A stretch of 64,000 nt of DNA from JAJPIG01 sp035531675. GTDB taxonomy: Bacteria > Desulfobacterota > Binatia > Binatales > Binataceae. Within the stretch, counting starts at the first letter, position 1; every line of letters begins with the position of its first letter. The notes below the pieces were generated by a model, which was given only the letters and a program-made list of their open reading frames with translations, ran no database searches and was not told where the DNA came from. Shown here one piece after another: positions 60,179 through 64,000 of this stretch. The translations under genes and the position numbers were made by a program. The DNA lies in NCBI GenBank assembly GCA_035531675.1, contig DATKSL010000033.1, forward strand, positions 62,001 to 126,000, in the 5' to 3' direction.

Positions 60179-61204
60179 TCAGGCCGCCGCGTTGCCGGCC
60201 AGGTCCTTGAAGGTGCCCTGCCGCCGCAAGCGCTCGCGGACGTAGTCGCCGCAGCTAATCGGCGGATACTGCGGCGGGCGCTCCACGGTGCTGCAATTTG
60301 GCAGGCATTCGATAGTCGCGTCGTAGTTGGACTCGTGAAAAAAAGCGATCGACAGCCGCCGGCTGTCCGTGGTCTTCACGGGCGGCGGGTTGAGCACGCG
60401 ATGCGGCGTCGAGACCCAGCGATCGTTGGTCCAGCGCATCATCATGTCGCCCAGGTTGATCACGAATGAATCCGGAATCGCGGGCACGTCGACCCAGGTC
60501 CCGGCGCGATTCTGCACCTGCAGGCCGTCGGCGCCGTATTCCCGGTCATGGCGCAGCAGGGTCATGGTCGAGTAATCGGTATGCTCGCTGCATCGCAACT
60601 GCCCAGGCATCGGCTCCGCGACCTGATCGAAATAATGCAGCACCCGCATCACGCTGAACGGCTTGTCGCATTTCCAGCCGAAATAATCTTCCTCGAGTCC
60701 GAGCGCCAGGGCGAAGATGCGCATCACGACGACTGACAGCCGCTCCATCGCGCGGTAATAGTCGGCATAGGCCGCTGACAGGCCGGCGGGCTGCTGCGGC
60801 CACAGGTTGGGGGCGAAATGATGGCCAGCGGCGGGGCAGTGATAGTAGGAATCGTTCTGCGGCACATCGACCAGGCCGATAGTGAACGATTCCTTGATAT
60901 CGGGCGGGGTTCGGTCGAGCCGGCTGTAGGCGGAACTCTCGGTGCCGGGGGCGCTGTAGCCGCGTCCGATTTCAGGGGCTGGCCGCGAAACCATCTGCTT
61001 TTCGGCCAGCGGCAGATCGAAAAAGCCGCGCGACTCGGCGAATACCCGGTCAGCGAGGCGCGTATCGACGCCATGGCCGGTGATAACGAAGAAGCCGATA
61101 TCCTCGCAGGCCTGATTGACCGCCGCGGCCACCTTGTGCTTGCCGTCAATGTTCTCGGCGAAAAACGGTGCGATATCGACGATCGGTACGCTCAGCAAAG
61201 CCAT
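60179..61204 (-). CDS. Isopenicillin-N-synthase-like 2-oxoglutarate/Fe(II) oxygenase
   Basis: 341 residues. The double-stranded beta-helix iron triad is H208-x-D210 (CSEHTDYSTMT) and H268 (STPHRVLNPP). The cosubstrate-binding R283-x-S285 is in SRRLSIAFFHES. DIOX_N-type start VPIVDIAPFF. These enzymes hydroxylate, desaturate or demethylate small molecules using 2-oxoglutarate, or ring-close as IPNS does. Not linked to any peptide-synthetase gene, so a catabolic demethylase or hydroxylase is more likely. Confidence 0.9.
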   Translation of the reverse strand: MALLSVPIVDIAPFFAENIDGKHKVAAAVNQACEDIGFFVITGHGVDTRLADRVFAESRGFFDLPLAEKQMVSRPAPEIGRGYSAPGTESSAYSRLDRTPPDIKESFTIGLVDVPQNDSYYHCPAAGHHFAPNLWPQQPAGLSAAYADYYRAMERLSVVVMRIFALALGLEEDYFGWKCDKPFSVMRVLHYFDQVAEPMPGQLRCSEHTDYSTMTLLRHDREYGADGLQVQNRAGTWVDVPAIPDSFVINLGDMMMRWTNDRWVSTPHRVLNPPPVKTTDSRRLSIAFFHESNYDATIECLPNCSTVERPPQYPPISCGDYVRERLRRQGTFKDLAGNAAA

Positions 61205-61325
61205 CGATTTGCTCTCCGGATTGATGCTGTTTCCGCCAGCTCGAAAAATCGCTTCATCCTGAAATTTACTGCTCGAGCGCCGTTCTGATCAATCGCGATG
61301 GTAGCGAAGCGATACCAGGTTTGTA

Positions 61326-61339
61326 ATTCGCGCGCGAAT
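61326..61339. promoter_or_regulatory. Perfect 14-bp palindrome in a divergent promoter region
   Basis: attcgcgcgcgaat is its own reverse complement and lies 60 bases before the MetE-like start and 120 bases from the oxygenase start. Its place suggests an operator for a dimeric regulator controlling either gene. CG-rich palindromes also arise by chance in such GC-rich DNA. Confidence 0.3.
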
Positions 61340-61398
61340 AGGAGTAACGGTCAGGACGCGTGAGTCATGAACCTTGCGACGGTAAGGTAGAGAGAAAA

Positions 61399-62445
61399 AT
61401 GGCAAATCCGAAAGGCAACGTGTTGCTGGTCGGCAGCGTTCCGCTGAAAACGGTGGACGAGGTCTTCAGGACCTGCGGACGATTGTTGGGCAGCGACGTC
61501 GCGAGCCTGCCCGACGGCGAGGTCGGCGACCGTTCATACTGGATCGTCTACGTCGCCTACCACACCTTCTTTCACCATCCATCGGTCGTCACGCTGCAGA
61601 AGCCGAACGAGGGATGGAAGCCGACCAGCATGGACGACCTCTTCTCGTTCAAGCTGAAAGACGGCGTCAAGAGCATCCGCTTCGACCAGCTGGGCTATGC
61701 CGAGGAGGCCGCGAAATCCTACCGGGCCTTCCGCACCGCGCGCGATGAGGGGGTGATCGCCAAGGGCGTCCGCTTCCAGATAGCGTTCCCGTTTCCGCAG
61801 GATGCGACGTTCCTGTTTTTCCATGAGGCCGCCGATCGGGCGATCGTCGAGCCGGCTTACGAAGAGGTGCTGGGGCGTGAAATCGACACGATTTTCCGCG
61901 AGCTGCCGGCCGAAGACCTCGCGATCCAGTTCGATATCTGCACTGATTTGCTCGAGGCCGAGGGCAGCTATTACGCCTGGTCGCAGCCCGAGACCGTCTG
62001 GGAGCGATACCTCCGCCCGCTGCATAACCTGCCGCGCCACGTTCCGGAAAAGGCGGCGCTCGGCTACCATTTTTGCTACGGCACATTCCCGAAGAAGCCG
62101 GTGATCGAGCCCAAGGACCTCGGGTTGAGCGTGAAGTTCGCCAATGCGGCGATCGCCGAGTCCGGCCGGCACGTCGATTACGTCCAGCTCACCGTGCCGA
62201 TTCAGCGCGACGACGAGGCCTACTTCAAGCCGCTACAGGATCTCAAGGCGGGAGACACGCGGGTGTTCCTCGGGGTAGTCAACTCCGACGGTCTGGCGGG
62301 CGCCCGGCGCCGTGCGCAGGCGGCTCGCAAGTACCTGAAAGATTTCGGGATTTCGGCCGAGTGCGGCTTCGGACGGGAGCTGCCCGAGCGGCTTCCCGAG
62401 CTGCTGAAGATCCATCGCGAGGTGGCCGACGAGCTGATGAAATAG
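61399..62445 (+). CDS. Stand-alone MetE-core-like (cobalamin-independent methionine synthase C-domain) protein
   Basis: 348 residues from ATG 61399. The UroD/MetE TIM-barrel plan is visible: LLVGSVPLKTVDEVFRT near the N-terminus, LAIQFDICTD in the middle and VFLGVVNSDG late. Putative zinc ligands H224-F-C226 (GYHFCYG) and C322 (SAECGFGREL) correspond to the H-x-C and distal Cys of MetE. The N-terminal half of full MetE is missing, as in core-MetE or in MtaA-like methyltransferases. The third ligand (Glu of MetE) is not evident. It may transfer a methyl group from a corrinoid or another donor to a thiol. Confidence 0.65.
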   Translation: MANPKGNVLLVGSVPLKTVDEVFRTCGRLLGSDVASLPDGEVGDRSYWIVYVAYHTFFHHPSVVTLQKPNEGWKPTSMDDLFSFKLKDGVKSIRFDQLGYAEEAAKSYRAFRTARDEGVIAKGVRFQIAFPFPQDATFLFFHEAADRAIVEPAYEEVLGREIDTIFRELPAEDLAIQFDICTDLLEAEGSYYAWSQPETVWERYLRPLHNLPRHVPEKAALGYHFCYGTFPKKPVIEPKDLGLSVKFANAAIAESGRHVDYVQLTVPIQRDDEAYFKPLQDLKAGDTRVFLGVVNSDGLAGARRRAQAARKYLKDFGISAECGFGRELPERLPELLKIHREVADELMK

Positions 62446-62481
62446 GCCGTCCCGGCGCGGAGTGGGAAGCGGGCCGATGCC

Positions 62482-63108
62482 TCAGGTTTTTTTCGGGGGC
62501 GCGACGAAGTTGAGCGCCGCCGAGTTCATGCAGTAGCGCAATCCGGTCGGCGCCGGACCGTCGTTGAAGACGTGGCCGAGATGCGCGTCGCATTCGCGGC
62601 ACATCACTTCGGTGCGCTGCATGAAAAGCGATCGATCGGTCTCGGTGTGGATGTTCTCGGGCGCGATGGGCTCCCAGAAGCTCGGCCATCCGGTGCCCGA
62701 CTCGAATTTGGTATCCGAGCTGAAAAGCGCGTTACCGCAGCATACGCAGCGATAGATGCCTTTCTCGTGCCATTCATCGTATTTGTTGTTGAATGGACGT
62801 TCCGTGCCCTTCTTGCGAGTTACCTCGTACTGCTCGGGGGTTAGAGACTTTTTCCACTCCGCATCGGTTTTGACGACTTTGGCCATCGAAACAAGACCCT
62901 TCCTTTTGCCGGAATCGGTGAACTCGACCAGCTTTACCCGCTCGACCCCATCCGCTTCAGTGGCGCCGTCGGTCTTCGACCGGGCAGCGCCTTCGTATCC
63001 GACGACCAGCAGGATGGCAGCCGCCATCGTGCCGGCGATAAAGTCGCGGCGCGCCACTGCGTGATCTCGATAGATGGACGGTTTGCCGGCCATATTCCGA
63101 TCGATCAA
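62482..63108 (-). CDS. msrB: Peptide-methionine (R)-S-oxide reductase, exported
   Basis: 208 residues. A Tat-type signal (VARRDFIAGTMAAAILLVVG) is followed by the MsrB domain. Zinc cysteines form CVCCGNALF and CRECDAHLGHVF, and the catalytic Cys is in TGLRYCMNSAAL. It reduces methionine-R-sulfoxide in periplasmic proteins. Its electron donor (thioredoxin-like or MsrQ-like) is not evident here. Confidence 0.93.
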   Translation of the reverse strand: MIDRNMAGKPSIYRDHAVARRDFIAGTMAAAILLVVGYEGAARSKTDGATEADGVERVKLVEFTDSGKRKGLVSMAKVVKTDAEWKKSLTPEQYEVTRKKGTERPFNNKYDEWHEKGIYRCVCCGNALFSSDTKFESGTGWPSFWEPIAPENIHTETDRSLFMQRTEVMCRECDAHLGHVFNDGPAPTGLRYCMNSAALNFVAPPKKT

Positions 63109-63147
63109 CGCTTTCGCCCGATAGGCTCGATGACTCGCCGGGTTTCG

Positions 63148-63759
63148 CTAAGCCTTCGCGCTGGGTCGGGCGGCCACCGAATCGTGCCAGCGCTTCAGAT
63201 GCCGGGCGTGGGCGGGGATCGACACGCCACCCATCTCCTGGCCGAAATCGACCGCGACCTGCGCGGTAATATCGGCGATCGTGTAGCGGTCGCCGGCGAC
63301 GAATTCACGTTGTGCCAGCAGCGAATCGAGCCATTCGAGCCGTTTCAGCACCTGCTCGCGCTCGGCCGCGCCGAATTCGGGGAACTGCTTGATGCGTTCC
63401 TTGAACATCGGATGAGTATGCTGGAAGGCGCGACCGATCGGGTCGAACAGCTCGTGCTCCATCCGCCGGTTCCACATCTCGACGAACGCGGTATCCTTCG
63501 GATTCACCCCCATCAGCGGCGGCTCCGGATAGATACCCTCGAAATAGCGGCAGATCGCGACCGATTCGGCCAGGTAGGTGCCGTCGTCGAATTCGAGCAC
63601 CGGCAGGCCGCCGAGCGGATTCTTTTCGAGGAATTCCACTCTGCGGTTATGGCCGGCGATGATATCAACCTGGACGTAGGTGACCTCGGCGCCTTTTTCG
63701 GCCAGGAAGATCCGAACACGCCGCGGATTCGGCGCCAGTTTGAAATCATAGATTTTCAT
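63148..63759 (-). CDS. Glutathione S-transferase family protein
   Basis: 203 residues: thioredoxin-like domain (MKIYDFKLAPNPRRVRIFLA, NPLGGLPVLEFDDGTYLAES, VAICRYFEGIYP) and helical C-terminal domain (WLDSLLAQREFVAGDRYTIA). The conserved cis-Pro and the ES pair that bind glutathione are present; the first residues carry Ser/Asn-Pro (APNPRRV) rather than a redox Cys. It may conjugate, dehalogenate or isomerise an electrophilic intermediate. Confidence 0.9.
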   Translation of the reverse strand: MKIYDFKLAPNPRRVRIFLAEKGAEVTYVQVDIIAGHNRRVEFLEKNPLGGLPVLEFDDGTYLAESVAICRYFEGIYPEPPLMGVNPKDTAFVEMWNRRMEHELFDPIGRAFQHTHPMFKERIKQFPEFGAAEREQVLKRLEWLDSLLAQREFVAGDRYTIADITAQVAVDFGQEMGGVSIPAHARHLKRWHDSVAARPSAKA

Positions 63760-63869
63760 AGCTACGACGATAGAAGGATGGCTGCCACCCCGTCAACCGC
63801 GCCCGCACGAGCCCGCGCCGATGCGGCCCATTCTCCACCCGCCGGCCGGGTGAACTATACTGGGTAGCG

Positions 63870-64000
63870 ATGGAACCCTCGAGCGCCAGGATGATGACAC
63901 GGCCGATCCCGGTGAGCGGCGAGATGTTGCCGGTAATCGGTCTCGGCACCTTCAATACCTTCAACGTCGGCGACGATCCCGGCGCGCGCCGCCAGCTCAC
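63870..64000 (+). CDS. Aldo/keto reductase, 5' fragment cut by the window edge
   Basis: 44 codons visible. The sequence MMTRPIPVSGEMLPVIGLGT, then FNTFNVGDDPGARR, resembles the first beta-strand and turn (PxIGLGTW) of aldo/keto reductases. The ATG at 63870 is chosen; a second ATG pair lies seven codons in. The rest lies outside the window. Confidence 0.75.
   Translation, partial: MEPSSARMMTRPIPVSGEMLPVIGLGTFNTFNVGDDPGARRQL

Overview
The window is about 64 kb of GC-rich, densely packed bacterial chromosome, read mostly on the + strand. It is loaded with Rieske oxygenases, luciferase-like (LLM) flavin oxygenases, hydantoinase/acetone-carboxylase-type proteins, a CaiB-type CoA transferase, vicinal-oxygen-chelate (VOC) proteins and folate/methyl-transfer enzymes. 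This looks like an aerobic soil or sediment heterotroph that degrades aromatic or methylated compounds. The gene style resembles uncultured deltaproteobacterial-grade lineages such as Candidatus Binatota, but that is an inference from gene content; no rRNA or marker phylogeny is available here.

Layout. (1) 1-1569: 3' part of a NodU/CmcH carbamoyltransferase with an SxtJ-like membrane protein. (2) 1578-9931: a tRNA-Arg(UCG) followed by a patchwork bounded by repeated, decaying copies of the tRNA 3' end (1610, 6576, 9257). It holds truncated genes, an LLM oxidoreductase, a fatty acid desaturase, an Ig-repeat lipoprotein split by a one-base frameshift, and a wrecked molybdenum hydroxylase. (3) 10240-13800: a four-gene set of a small membrane protein, a possible Oxa1/EMC3-like membrane protein, a sulfotransferase and an arylsulfotransferase-like propeller. 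(4) 14074-18761: VOC protein, carbazole-dioxygenase-like Rieske oxygenase, M20 hydrolase, isochorismatase-like hydrolase and SnoaL-like protein. (5) 19052-21888: a secreted Gly/Tyr/His-rich protein and an ECF sigma/anti-sigma/secreted protein/DUF3106 operon. (6) 22005-40570: the main catabolic block, with D-aminoacylase-type amidohydrolase, cupin, two-subunit ring hydroxylase, LLM oxygenase, a second Rieske alpha subunit, then a five-gene block resembling an acetophenone-carboxylase-type ATP-dependent carboxylase (gamma, HyuA, HyuB, a 33-kDa protein, second HyuA), a CoA transferase, a DapA-type lyase and a ketopantoate-reductase-like enzyme. A convergent LLM gene closes it. (7) 40635-41362: two back-to-back gene remnants. 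(8) 41359-46396: Lrp/AsnC regulator divergent from metH-metF. (9) 46509-52493: alpha/beta hydrolase, metal-dependent cupin, LLM monooxygenase, ACMSD-like amidohydrolase, HsaA-like flavin hydroxylase and a divergent two-module VOC protein, reminiscent of a hydroxylation/ring-cleavage/hydrolysis route. (10) 52755-55819: two lipoproteins, a VOC protein and a hydrolase. (11) 55861-60174: purU-folD-fhs-cyclodeaminase folate C1 module. (12) 60179-64000: 2OG/Fe(II) oxygenase, stand-alone MetE-core-like methyltransferase, MsrB, GST and the start of an aldo/keto reductase.

How it may work together (inference): oxygenases attack and possibly demethylate aromatic or N-acylated substrates. Ketone intermediates could be carboxylated by the ATP-dependent carboxylase, loaded onto CoA and cleaved. 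One-carbon units could be collected by the tetrahydrofolate enzymes and fed to MetF/MetH. The strongest candidate for an unusual system is the carboxylase block at 28580-36199, which has all five size classes known for acetophenone carboxylase but sits among Rieske and LLM oxygenases and is followed by a CoA transferase.
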